A stretch of DNA of 64,000 nt, taken from positions 3,684,555 to 3,748,554 of the forward strand of contig NW_004450401.1 of NCBI RefSeq assembly GCF_000321225.1, in the 5' to 3' direction. How positions within the stretch are numbered: the first letter of the stretch is position 1; every line of letters begins with the position of its first letter. The DNA is from Odobenus rosmarus divergens. Its lineage: Eukaryota; Chordata; Mammalia; Carnivora; Odobenidae. The translations under genes and the position numbers were made by a program. Shown piece by piece: positions 33,786 through 44,534 of the stretch. The notes beneath the pieces were generated by a model that searched no databases, was not told the origin of the DNA, and saw only the letters and a list, made by a program, of their open reading frames with translations.

Positions 33786-33985
33786 TTTTTTTTTTTAAGA
33801 TTTTTATTTATTTATTTGACAGAGTGAGACACAGTGAGAGAGGGAACACAAGCAGGGGGAGTGGGAGAGGGAGAAGCAGGCTTCCCGCTGAGCAGGGAGC
33901 CCAATGCAGGGCTCGATCCCAGGACCCTGGGATCATGACCTGAGCCGAAGGCAGACGCCCAATGACTGAGCCACCCAGGCACCCC
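33786..33985 (-). repeat. Carnivore SINE
   Basis: TSD CACAGTTTACATCTTTT / CACAATTTACATCTTTT. Confidence 0.94.
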
Positions 33986-34561
33986 CACAATTTACATCTT
34001 TTTATCTTGTGTGTCCCTTAACAAATTATGGTAGTCACAGTAACATGTTCATTTTCTTTCCTACTTTTAAGATTTTTTTCTTGTCTGTAACTTTTGACAC
34101 TTTAATTATAATGTGTCTTGGTGTGGATTCCTTTGGGTTTATCTTTTTTAGAACTCTCTGGGCTTCCTGGATCTGGATGTCTGTTTCTTTCCCCAGGTTA
34201 GGGAAGTTTTTATCCATTATTTCTTCAGTAATTTTCCTGCCCTTTTTGTTTCTGTAATATGAATGTTGGTCTCCTTGACATTGTCCTATAAGTTCTTTAA
34301 TGTGTCCACTCATTTTTCATCTTTTTTCTTTTGCTGCTCTAATTGAGTTCCACTAATCTGTCTTCAAGTGCAGTGATCCTTTCTTCTTCATCTAATCTGA
34401 TGTTGAAGTCCTCTATTGTATTTTTCAGTTAAGTTATTGTATTCTTCAGTACATTTTCAGTAAAACTATTGATACTTTTTTATATTTTTTATTTTTTAAT
34501 TAAAATTTTTACTTTGTTTATCCATGCTTCTGAACTCGGAACAATTTTATGACCATTATTT

Positions 34562-35470
34562 GTTTATTTTTTTCAGGAGTGAATACCAAATATTTCTTTC
34601 GTGTGTGTGTGTGTGTTTTGTTTAGAGGTTTTTTTTTTTTTATAGTGTATTATTTGTTTCAGGGGTACAGGTCTGTGATTCATCAGTCTTACACAATACA
34701 CAGTGCTCACCACAACACATACCCTCCCCAAAGTCCCATCAGCCAGCCACCCCATCCCCCTATGCCCCTTCCCTCCAGCAACCCTCAGTTTGTTTCCTGA
34801 GATTAAGTGTCTTATGGTTTGTCTCCCTCTCTGGTTTTGTCTTGTTTCATTTTTTTTCCTCTCTTCCCCTATGATCCTCTGTCTTGTTTCTTAAATTCCA
34901 CATATCAGTGAGATCATATGATACTGTCTTTCTCTGATTGACTTATTTTGCCTAGCATAATACCCTGTAGTTCCATCCACGTCGTTACAAATGGCAAGAT
35001 TTCATTTTTTGATGGCTGTGTAATATCCCATTGTGTATATATACACCACATTTTCTTTATTCGTTCATCTGTCGATGGACATCTGGGCTCTTTCCATAGT
35101 TTGACTATTGTGGACATTGCTGCTATAAACATTGGGGTGCAGGTGCCCCTTCGGATCACTACATTTGTATCTTTACTGGGGTAAATACCCAGTAGTGCAA
35201 TTGCTGGGTCATAGGGAGCTCTATTTTCAACTTTTTTGTGGAACCTCCATACTGTTTTCCAGAGTGGTTGTATCAGCTTGCATTCCCACCAACAGTGTAG
35301 GAGGGTTCCCCTTTTCTCTGCATCCTTGCCAGCATCTGTTGTTTGCTGACTTGTTAATTTTAGCCATTCTGACTGGTGTGAGGTGGTATCTCATTGTGGT
35401 TTTGATTTGTATTTCCCTGATGCTGAGTGATGTTGAGCACATTTTCATGTGTCTGTTGGCCATTTGGATG
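34562..35470 (-). mobile_element. 5'-truncated L1, antisense, with TSD and possible 3'-transduced tail
   Basis: TATGACCATTATTT flanks the insertion at 34548-34561 and 35471-35484. From about 34628 upward it is standard reversed L1 3' UTR and ORF2. Between the poly(T) (about 34628-34641) and the left TSD are about 65 nt that are not L1 and include a (GT)8 tract, ending in a second T-rich run. Confidence 0.82.
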
Positions 35471-35647
35471 TATGACCATTATTTTGAACTCCTTTGTTAG
35501 GTAAATCACTTACCTCTTTTGTTAAGGTGTTTTTCTAAACTTTTAGCTAATTCTTTTCGTTTGGAACATATTCCTCTGTTTTGTTTTGTTTTTTCATTTT
35601 CTTTACTCTCCATATGGATTCTGTGCATTAGATAAGACAGCAACTCT

Positions 35648-36070
35648 TGGAGCCATGAAAAAATGAAATCTTGCCATTTGCAATGACATGGATAGAACTG
35701 GAGGGTATTATGCTAAGCGAAATAAGTCAATCAAAGAAAGACAATTATATGGTTTCACTCATTTGTGGAATTTAAGAAACAAAGCAGAGGATCATAGGGG
35801 AAGGAGGGAAAAATAAAATAAGACAAAATCAGAGAGGGAGACAAACCATAAGAGACTCTTAATTTAGGAAACAAACCGAGGGTTGCTGGGGAGGGGAGGG
35901 GGGTTGGAGGGCTGGGGTAAGTGGGTGATGGACATTGGGGAGGTTATGTGTTTTAATGAGCACTGGGTATTAGATAAGACTGATGAATCACAGACCTGTA
36001 CTCCTGAAACAAATAATACATTATATGTTAATTAATTGATTTACATTAAAATAATTAAGAAAAAAACCCC
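35648..36070 (+). mobile_element. 5'-truncated L1 3' end, sense, with 10-bp TSD
   Basis: Starts inside ORF2 (GCCATTTGCAATGACATGG), carries the L1 3' UTR with its G-rich GGGGAGGGGAGGGGGGTTGG tract and ends in an A-rich tail. CAGCAACTCT occurs at 35638-35647 and 36071-36080. Confidence 0.85.
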
Positions 36071-36080
36071 CAGCAACTCT

Positions 36081-37110
36081 CTGAGTTTTGAGAGTGGCCT
36101 TATGTAGGAGATGAACCTTATCTTTCAACCTTGCCTTAGCATTTAGCTGTCTCTCAAACCTTTGTGGTTATCCAAGCAGCCTACTATATTTTTAGTGGCT
36201 CCCAGCACTTGAAGGTATGCCAAGAACTGTGAGTGTCCCAAAGGGGAGGAACTCAGTCACCACCTAGATTAAGGCTGATTGGAAGCCAGACTCTCAGGCT
36301 GTAGCTTTTAATGTATACAAATATACAAAGTCCTGCAGGACTGTCAGCATAAGCCCTGGTGGCCCCCAGAGGCAGGTGATCTGGGAGTATCCCCTGGGGA
36401 GCAGCTGTAAAAATTGGAGTATCATACAAGGGTACAAACTCCTTTCTGGGAGATACTGGCAAACTTGAGTGAGGCAGATGGAGATGCAGAGATGGTGCCT
36501 GCTGGCCCCTGTCTTTGGAATACTTCAGTAGGCACCTATGTATATTGAATTAGATGCCTGTCTCTCAGGCTGATGCTTTAAGATAAGGAAATAAGCCTTT
36601 TTCACAGAAAGTCTGGGTGCTTTTCACTTGGCTACCTTTGTGCTGAGCCCTGGGGTGCATGAATTTGCATGTCAGCTTTTTGAGAACGGCATTTCAATTC
36701 CTTTAGTTTTGGAAGTCTTATGGATGCAAGCTCTGTTGGCTTCCAAAGCTAGATGTTTAGGGGGCTTATCTCTCAGGTGTCTTTTTTTTTTTTCTTCTTT
36801 TTTTTCTCAGGTGTAAGTCTTAAAAGATGTGCCAGATACGGGGTTCAAACTGTCTCTCCTCAGGGAGAAGCTCCTGGGTTGAGTTCCCTCCCCATTGTGG
36901 TTTGTTGTGCCTGGGGTGGGGTTTATGAGATTGTCTCTTAACCTTACCTACTTTCTTTAATGTGGTTCCCCTTTCATTTGTGAATGGGTTGCTCTGCCAG
37001 GTTTTAGGTTTATTTTAGAATTTGTTCCATATATATTTGTAGATTTGGTGTTTCCACAGGAGGAAGAGGTTAATTCAGGATCTTCCAATGTCACCTTGAA
37101 CTGGACCCTT
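36081..37110 (-). mobile_element. Probable old L1-related sequence, antisense
   Basis: Moderate-GC sequence ending in a block (TTTGTAGATTTGGTGTTTCC, then AATGTCACCTTGAACTGGAC) resembling reversed old L1 5' regions. It runs directly into old L1 ORF-type sequence. No gene seen. Confidence 0.4.
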
Positions 37111-37215
37111 CCTTCAACAATACTTTTAAGTTTTCATTTACAAGTCTTGCACTTATTTTGTTAGATTTATTCCTAAGAATTTTATTATTTTTGATGCTAT
37201 TAGAAATTGAATTTT

Positions 37216-37563
37216 GTTTTTTCTTATTTTTTAAAGATTTTATTTTACTTTATTTTTGAGAGAGAGGGACAGTGTGTGTGTGTGTGTGAGTAGGGAGGGG
37301 GGGTGGGCAGAGAGAGAGAGGGAGAGAGAGAATCTTAAGCAGGCTTCACACCCAGTGCAGAGCCTGACACGGGGCTTGATCTGATGACCCTGAGATCATG
37401 ACCTGAGCCGAAATCAAATGTCAGATGCTTAACTGACTGAGCCACCCAGGTACCCCTAAAGATTTTATTTTTTAAGTAATCTCTACACCCAATGTGGGGC
37501 TTGAACTCAAGACCCTGAGATCAAGAGTCACATGCTCTACTGACTGAGCCAGCCAGATGCCCC
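37216..37563 (-). repeat. SINE (about 37245-37456) nested in a short-form SINE
   Basis: The outer unit is flanked by TAGAAATTGAATTTT (37201-37215) and TAGAAATGGAATTTT (37564-37578). Confidence 0.88.
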
Positions 37564-37578
37564 TAGAAATGGAATTTT

Positions 37579-37771
37579 TTTTTTTTAAAGATTTTATTTA
37601 TTTGACAGAGAGAGACACAGCGAGAGAGGGAACACAAGCAGGGGAAGTGGGAGAGGGAGAAGCAGGCTCCCCGCAGAGCAGGGAGCTGGATGTGGGGCTC
37701 GATCCCAGGACTCCAGGATCATGACCTGAGCCGAAGGCAGACACCCAACGACTGAGCCACCCAGGTGCCCC
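37579..37771 (-). repeat. Carnivore SINE
   Basis: TSD AGAAATGGAATTTT / AGAAGTGGAATTTT, reusing the target of the preceding unit. Confidence 0.93.
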
Positions 37772-37785
37772 AGAAGTGGAATTTT

Positions 37786-37977
37786 TTTTTTTTAAAGATT
37801 TTATTTATTTATTTGAGAGCGAGAGAATGAGAGAGAGCACGAGAGGGAAGAGGGTCAGAGGGAGAAGCAGACTCCCCGTTGAGCAGGGAGCCCGATGCGG
37901 GACTCGATCCCGGGATTCCAGGATCATGACCTGAGCCGAAGGCAGTCGCTTAACCAACTGAGCCACCCAGGCGCCCA
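37786..37977 (-). repeat. Carnivore SINE
   Basis: Inserted into the same T-rich target as the two preceding units; old L1 resumes at once afterwards. Confidence 0.93.
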
Positions 37978-38285
37978 CTTTTAGTGTTTTTTAAACACAA
38001 GATCATGTCATCTGTAAATGATAATAGTTTTACTTCTTCCTTCCCAATTTGGATGTCTTTTATTTCTTTTTGCATAACTGACCTGCCTAGAACCTCCAAG
38101 ATAATGTTCATCCTGTCTTGTTCCTGCCTTAAGGAGAAAACATTCAGTCTTTTACCTTTAAGTATGATATTAACCGTGGTTTTTTTTTTTTTTTTTGATG
38201 TCCTTTATCAAGCTGAGGCATCACTGTTGAAAAAGAATTCTTTTTTATGTAAATTATAATATGTAGTCAGGAGAGCCAGTTATCT

Positions 38286-38494
38286 GGAGCGCCTGAGTGG
38301 CTCAGTCGGTTGAGTGTCCGGCTCTTGGTTTCAGCTCAGGTTATGCTCTCATGGGTCATGAGATTGAGCCCCCTGTTGGGCTCTGTGCTCAGTGGGGAGT
38401 CCACTTGAAGATTCTCTCCCTTTGCCCCTCCCCCACTTCAATGTGTGATTGCGTGTGTGCACTCTCTCTCTCTCAAGTAAATAAATCTTGAAAA
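38286..38494 (+). repeat. Carnivore SINE, sense
   Basis: Older copy. TSD GAGAGCCAGTTATCT / GAGAACCAGTATCT. Confidence 0.9.
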
Positions 38495-38712
38495 AGAGAA
38501 CCAGTATCTAAGTGAATGTTTAAGGAACTAGGATAAATTGTTGTGTTATTTCTATTGAAATGTCCCTACAGAGATGAGATATATCCAGATATAGCTTTTT
38601 AAATAGAAAAATTGAAATTTTAGTGAATACTGGACATGTTCAGAAGTCATTTTATTTCTTTTAGATGGAAACCTTTTTCTGTTACATGACTGAGTTACAA
38701 ACAGCATCTGGA

Positions 38713-38927
38713 GGGGTGCCTGGGTGGCTCAGTTGGTTAAGTGTCTGCCTTTGGCTCAGGTCATGATCCCAGAGTACTGGGATCGAGCCCCACATCAGTC
38801 TTCTTGCTCAGCGGAGAGCCTGCTTCTCCCTCTGCCTCTGCCTGCTGCCCCTGCTTATACTCTCTCTCTCTCATTAGCTCTCCCTCTGTGTCAAATAAAT
38901 AAAATCTTTAAAAAAACCACAAAAAAC
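38713..38927 (+). repeat. Carnivore SINE just upstream of the first UIMC1 coding exon
   Basis: Perfect 14-bp TSD AAACAGCATCTGGA at 38699-38712 and 38928-38941. The right TSD ends 41 nt before the exon. Confidence 0.95.
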
Positions 38928-38982
38928 AAACAGCATCTGGAAAACTTAACACTTTGAGTAAATTACTTACCCTGTGTTTCAG

Positions 38983-39137
38983 ACAAAAGAATGCCACGGA
39001 GAAAGAAAAAAGTTAAAGAAGCTTCTGAAGCTCAGAACCTGGAGAAGAAAGATGCAGAAACTGCCAGTTCTGTCAATCTGAAGAGGAAACGTAGACTTGA
39101 AGATGCATTCATTGTGATATCTGATAGTGATGGAGAG
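38983..39137 (+). CDS. UIMC1: UIMC1 (RAP80) first coding exon, codons 1-49
   Basis: UIMC1/RAP80 is a nuclear protein that brings the BRCA1-A complex to K63-linked ubiquitin and SUMO marks at DNA double-strand breaks. The exon follows a pyrimidine-rich acceptor (TGTGTTTCAG, AG at 38981-38982), has 8 nt of 5'-UTR, and opens at ATG 38991. The 49 residues begin MPRRKKKVKE, carry a basic cluster KRKRR (31-35, nuclear-localisation type) and then the hydrophobic SUMO-interacting motif FIVI (40-43) with acidic tail SDSDGE. The exon ends in phase 0 after GAG at 39137, at a moderate donor GTCAGT. The frame stays open into the intron, but that extension is unrelated to the family. The match to mammalian RAP80 is recognised from memory and is strong because the next exon continues the protein exactly. 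A SINE lies 55 nt upstream of the exon. Confidence 0.93.
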
Positions 39138-39238
39138 GTCAGTATTCTGAAAAGTGGAGCTCTAGGTCTCAAACTATACCTTCTCCATGACTGGTTTGTT
39201 TTGCAACTGTACCTTAATGCCAACTTGCCAGAGCATGC

Positions 39239-39436
39239 AGTTTTTTTTTATTATTATTTATTTATTTAAGTGACAGAGAGCGAGAGAAAGCATGAGCTGG
39301 GTAAGAGGCAGAGGGAGAGGGAGAAGCAGACTCCCCACTGAGCAGGGAGCCCAATGTGGGGCTCGATCCCAGGACTCCGACATCATGACCTAAGCTGAAG
39401 GCAGACTCTTAACTGACTGAGCCACCCAGGTGCCCC
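39239..39436 (-). repeat. Carnivore SINE just downstream of the first UIMC1 coding exon
   Basis: Starts about 100 nt after the exon donor, in opposite orientation to the SINE upstream of the exon. Confidence 0.93.
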
Positions 39437-39485
39437 AACTCATTCCTCTTTCTCATGCTTTATAGCTAATCATTCACCCCATCCT

Positions 39486-39692
39486 TTTTTTTTTTTTTTT
39501 TTTAAGATTTTATTTATTGAGAGAGAGAGCGTGTGCATGCACAAGCAGGGAAAGGGGCAGAAGTAGAGGGAGGGAGAGAATCCATGCCCAGTGTAGAGCC
39601 TGACACAGGACTCAATCCCACAACCCTGAAATCATGACCTGAGCTAAAATCAAGAGTCAAATGCATAACTGACTGCACCACCCAGGTGCCCC
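39486..39692 (-). repeat. Carnivore SINE
   Basis: Older, more diverged copy. Confidence 0.9.
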
Positions 39693-39913
39693 CTTTCACT
39701 ACATCCTTTAGTGTTTACCTCTTAGATGACACTCAGATCTATTCTTCCTCTTCCATTTCTTTTCTGATCATCTGTTATTTGAGTTCTGGTAACAGACTCT
39801 GAACTTGCTTGTCTGCCTTTGTTTTTTTCTCTACCAATTTTTTTTCTCTTATTTCAGTTAGTTTAAACGTTTTTTTAAGAATTCAGATTCTATTTTTTAA
39901 GAATTCAGATTTT

Positions 39914-40136
39914 TTTAATTTTTTTTAAAGATTTTATTTATTTGAGAGCAAGAGAGCGAGAGAGCAAGAGAGAGCAGAGCAGGAGGGAGGGGCAGAAAGA
40001 GAGGCAGGTTTCCTGCTGAGCAGGGAGCCTGACGTGGGGCTTGGCTTGATCCCACAGGTCTTGATCCCGGGACCCCAGGATCATGACCAGAGCCGAAGAC
40101 AGACGCTTAACTGACTGAACCCTACCCAGATGCTCC
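39914..40136 (-). repeat. Carnivore SINE
   Basis: Perfect 15-bp TSD AAGAATTCAGATTTT at 39899-39913 and 40137-40151. A short internal duplication of the CTTGATCCC segment is present. Confidence 0.93.
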
Positions 40137-40157
40137 AAGAATTCAGATTTTAGATTT

Positions 40158-40357
40158 TTTTTTTTTTTTTTAAGATTTTATTTATTTGACAGAGAGAGAG
40201 AGACAGTGAGAGAGGGAACACAAGCAGGGGGAGTGGGAGAGGGAGAAGCAGGCTTCCTGCAGAGCAGGGAGTCCGATGCGGGGCTCAATCCCAGGACACC
40301 GGGATCATGACATGAGCCGAAGGCAGACACTTAACGACTGAGCCACCCAGGTGCCCC
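40158..40357 (-). repeat. Carnivore SINE
   Basis: TSD AGATTTTAGATT / AGATTTTGGATT, overlapping the TSD of the preceding copy. Confidence 0.93.
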
Positions 40358-41074
40358 AGATTTTGGATTGTTGTACTTGCTTACTTAAAAATCTTTGATT
40401 GTCTAATCTTTACAAGATAAGTTTAGAATATTAATATGGTATACTCCATGAGAACCTTCACAGTCTGTTCTTACTTATATTCTTATCAGTAGTGCATTAG
40501 TTGCCTTGTTTCTTGCCAAAACTATTACCACCTTTTCCCCCAAATTTGATAATCAAAATGTTGTATATTTTTAATTAGGAAAATTGAACATTTTTTTATA
40601 TCTCTATTGGGTATTTATTTTTTTGAGTGTCCTTATACTTTAGTTTTTAATTAGGATTTTGTCTGAATAGTTCTTTTTAAAGAAAGCTATAAAAGTATAA
40701 AGAAAACGGAACAGTTCATCAATTCTACCACTTGAATAACCTGTCTTAATATTTACAAAAATAAAATAGTTATACACAAACACACAGATTCGTTAAATTG
40801 TTATATACATACATGTTAAAACAAAATAAAAAGTTTAAAACTGCTTGAAAACAAGATAGTATAGAAAGGTATATAATGACTGTATACACCTCGGTCAGTG
40901 TACATTTAAAAAAGGCAGTAATTTCTTCTGTGTTCTTCCCCCCCAATTTTTTATGCATATATCATCAATAAAATCTTTTACAGGAAAGAAATCATGCTAC
41001 ATATGCTGGTTTGCTTTTTCACTTATTTCTTGCAGATCTTTTTATAACAACATATATAGATCTAGCTCATTACC

Positions 41075-41832
41075 ACTCCTCAGTGCGCCCCCAGAGAAAA
41101 GCAGTCAGTCACTCCCATCTCTCCAGTCTCCGGCTGCACTCGGTGCTCACCGGGCCTGTGACCGATTGTTTCTGTTTCTGGCTCACCATCCCGTGTGGAG
41201 TCTCCAAACCCAGCAGATCCCTGCTGTGCGCTCCCCCGCGGCTCCTCCCAGGGGAGGAATGGGAGTCTCCCTGGATCTGCCACTTGTTGGGTCCCTGCTG
41301 GAGGAGCAGTGGCTCTACTGTGCTGCGGCTCATGGTTTATGGCAACCCCGAGCTGAGAGCCCACGCCTCGGCTCCGTCTCTGCAGCTCGCTTCCCCGCGC
41401 CGATACCTGGGAGCTCTGCCGCACTCAGGCACCCCCAGGTCTTTCTGTGACCCCTAGGGTCCTGAGACCACACTGTTCCGCGAGGGTGGCGCCCCCCCCC
41501 CCTTAGCCACTGGAGCAACGTCCCTCAGTGGTGCCAACTTCTAAAAGTTACGATTTTGTGCTCCGCGGCTCTATCACTTGCTGGTAGCAGCAGGCGGAGG
41601 CCCCCTCCCCAGCCATCTGTCTTCCCTGAATTTCGCCCCCAACTCACTTCTCCGCACCCTACCTTCCAGAAAGTGGTCGCTTTTCTGTTCAGAGAGTTGC
41701 TGCTATTGTTTTCTTCGATCTCCTGTTGAGTTCGTAGGTGTTCAGAATGGTTTGATGCCTATCTAGCTGAATTCCTGGGACCAGACGGAATTTAAGTCTC
41801 CCTACTCCTCCGCCATCTTGCTCCTCCTCCTT
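41075..41832 (-). mobile_element. L1 5'-UTR fragment, antisense
   Basis: The right end read in reverse begins GGAGGAGGAGCAAGATGGCG, the start of carnivore L1 5' UTRs, and runs through the GGTCCCAGGAATTC and AGAGCCGCGGAGCAC segments. It is GC-rich and unlike its surroundings. No ORF1, ORF2 or poly(A) accompanies it, which is unusual because most L1 copies lose the 5' end. It carries the L1 internal promoter region pointing against UIMC1. Confidence 0.75.
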
Positions 41833-42569
41833 TCTAGTGTTTATACCTTTCTTTGTTGTTTGTTTCATTACATTGACTATAGCTTCCAGAATAATGTTGG
41901 TTGATTTCAGTGATTGAGTGCATCTTTGTCTTGACTTGAGATTAATTGTAAACTGTTCAGATATTTTGCTCTTTGTTTCGTATTTCTGTTCCTTATTATG
42001 TTACAGAAGTATTCTTTAATTGCTTATATAACATTAGTATTTTTAGGAATGGATATTTAATCAGATGCCTTTTCATTATCAAACAAGATGATGTTATATT
42101 TTTCTCCTTTGATCAGTTAATATTATGTATTATATTAATATATTTTCTCATTTTGGCACATCTTTGCAATCTGGAGTAAATCTTGTTTGTGATGTATTAC
42201 GTTAACATAATATTGTATTTGCTTTCTCAATATATTATTTAGGAGTTTTGCATCTGTATTCCTAGTGGCATTGGTTTTGTATAGTTGTCTTTTTTTGTAC
42301 TGTCTTCATTAGGTTTTAGAATCAGGTTTAAGCTATCAAATGGGAGGAAATTTTTCACCTTTTATTGTCCTATAAAAATATAGACTGCCATGGTCTATAT
42401 AGTAAAGGAATTATCTTTAAGATTCTTTAAGCTTACTAGAACTTGCTCACAAAACTGGGCTACAAATTAATTTTTAATAAATACTTAAAGTTTAGTGTGT
42501 TGGTATTTTTACAATGCCTTCTAAAACAAAAAATCTTTTTAAAAAATGCACAAAATATGGTGTGAATTG

Positions 42570-42895
42570 TGTAAGACTGATGAATCACAGACTTGTACCT
42601 CTGAAACAAATAATACATTATGTGTTAAAGAAAACAAAAAAGATAGTAGGAAGGGAAAAATGAAGGGGGGGAAATTGGAGGGGGAGATGAACCATGAGAG
42701 ACTCTGGACTCTGAGAAACAAACTGAGGGTTTTAGAGGGGAGGGGAGTGGGGGGATGGGTTAGCCCGGTGAGGAGGGCACGTATTGAATGGAGCACTGGG
42801 TGTTATACTCAAACAGTGAATCATGGAACACTAAATCAAAAACTAATGATGTAATGTATGGTGACTAATATAATAAAATTTTAAAAAGCATAAAA
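42570..42895 (+). mobile_element. L1 3'-UTR fragments, sense
   Basis: A short L1 3' end (GATGAATCACAGACTTGTAC to TGTGTTAAAG) followed by a second 3'-UTR segment with a G-rich tract, ending in AATAAAATTTTAAAAAG. The two parts may be separate insertions or an internally rearranged one. Confidence 0.7.
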
Positions 42896-43674
42896 ATACA
42901 GGTTTTGAGGTTTTAAACTATTAATTCAAGTTCTTTATTGGATATAGGGACAATTCAGGTCATCTGTTTTTTCTTGAGTAAACTTTGGTTGTGTTTCAAG
43001 AATTTATCTGTTTCTCAGTTGTTGAATTTATGTGCATGGAGTTTTTGTAATATTCCCATATTATCCTTTTCATGTTTCAGTGTCTGAAATGGTTACCCTC
43101 CTTCATTCCGATATTTTTCTTTTTCTTTGTCAATTTGGTTAGAAGTTTATTTGCTTTATTGATCTTATAAAAAACCATGAAGAACTTCCTTTAGCATTTC
43201 TTTTAGAGCAAGTCTGTTGATGACAAATTGTCTTTGTTTCCTACAGCTGAGAATGTTTTTATTTCACTATTATTCCTGAGGGATGTTTTTGTTGGATATA
43301 GAATTGTACGTTGACAGTTCTTTTCATTTTTCACTTTTCAGAATGTTCTACTGCTTTCTGGCTTCCATAGTTTCTGATAAGAAATTCTGAGTCCCTGGAT
43401 CATTCTTCTTTATGTAGTATGCTGTTTTATTCTGGTTGCTTTCAAGACTTTTTTTCATCACCTTGGATTTTCAGCACTTTGATTATGGTGTGTCTGGTTG
43501 TGGATTTCTTTGAATTTATTTCTTTTTGCTAGATTCAGCCATTATTTCTTCAAGTATGTTTTCTACTCCATATCCTTTCTCCTTTTTTTCAGGGGCTCAG
43601 ATAACACAAATTTTATAGTTTCTGATATTGTCCTGTGGGTTCCTGAGACTCTGTTTATTATTATTTTTTTTACT

Positions 43675-43878
43675 TTTTAATTAATTTATTTTTACTATTA
43701 TTATTTTTAAAGATTTTATTTACTTGAGAGAGAGAGGGCACACAAGCAGGGGAGAGGGGCAGAGGGAGAACCACACTCCCCACTGAGCAGGGAACCCGAT
43801 GTGGGGCTCCATCCCAGAGCCTTGGGATCATGACGAGCCAAAGGCAGACACTTAACTGACTGAGCCACCCAGGCACTG
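43675..43878 (-). repeat. Carnivore SINE
   Basis: CTCTGTTTATTATT flanks both sides. Confidence 0.9.
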
Positions 43879-43980
43879 CTCTGTTTATTATTTTTTAGTC
43901 TTTTTTTTCTCTGTTGTTTAGATTGCATGATTTGTAGCCTCAAGTTCTAGGATTCTTTGATCTGTCATCTCCATTTAGCT

Positions 43981-44296
43981 ATCTATTTATTTAAAAGATT
44001 TTATTTATTTATTTGACAGAGAGACACAGCCAGAGAGGGAGAACACAAGCTGGGGGAGTGGGAGAGGGAGAAGCAGGCTTCCTGCTGAGCAGGGAGCCTG
44101 ATGTGGGGCTCGATCCCAGGACCCTGGGATCATGACCTGAGCTGAAGGCAGACGCTTAATGACTGAGACACCCAGGCGCCCATATGTATTTTTTTTAAAG
44201 ATCTTATTTTTAAGTAATCTCTACCCCCCTCAGTTCAGACTTATGACCCTGAGATCAAGAGTTGCATGCTCCTCTGACTGAGCCAGCCAGGCACCT
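43981..44296 (-). repeat. SINE (about 43991-44181) nested in a short-form SINE
   Basis: The outer unit is flanked by CTCCATTTAGCT (43969-43980) and CTCCATTCAGCT (44297-44308). Confidence 0.88.
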
Positions 44297-44534
44297 CTCC
44301 ATTCAGCTCTTGATCCCATTCAGTGGATGTTTTATTTTGGTTAGTGTATTAATTATAAAATCCCCATTTATAGCTTTCTTTTTTATAGCTTCTTTTTATC
44401 TGTTGAGACTTCCGGTCTTTCCATTTGTTTCAAGAGTCTTTGCCCTAACTTAGGCAAACATTTTTGTTTGTGCATCTTTTCACATGCTTATTCGCCATCT
44501 GTAAATGTATTTTTGTGAAGTATTCAGATCTTTT

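Larger units (their letters stand above)
33150..35637 (-). repeat. Old L1M-type sequence, antisense, host of a younger L1
   Basis: Reversed ORF2-like text interrupted by SINEs at 33567 and 33786 and by the younger L1 at 34562-35470. The old sequence resumes at the duplicated target TATGACCATTATTT. No gene. Confidence 0.6.
37111..38235 (-). repeat. Old L1M-type sequence, antisense, carrying a SINE cluster
   Basis: Old L1 text before 37215 (TTTATTCCTAAGAATTTTAT) resumes after 37977 (ACAAGATCATGTCATCTGTA). Between them are four SINE insertions. Confidence 0.65.

Noticed and set aside
39138..39269. Extension of the first UIMC1 coding frame past the donor into the intron
   Set aside because: The next exon continues the known RAP80 protein exactly from codon 50. 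The extension runs into a SINE.
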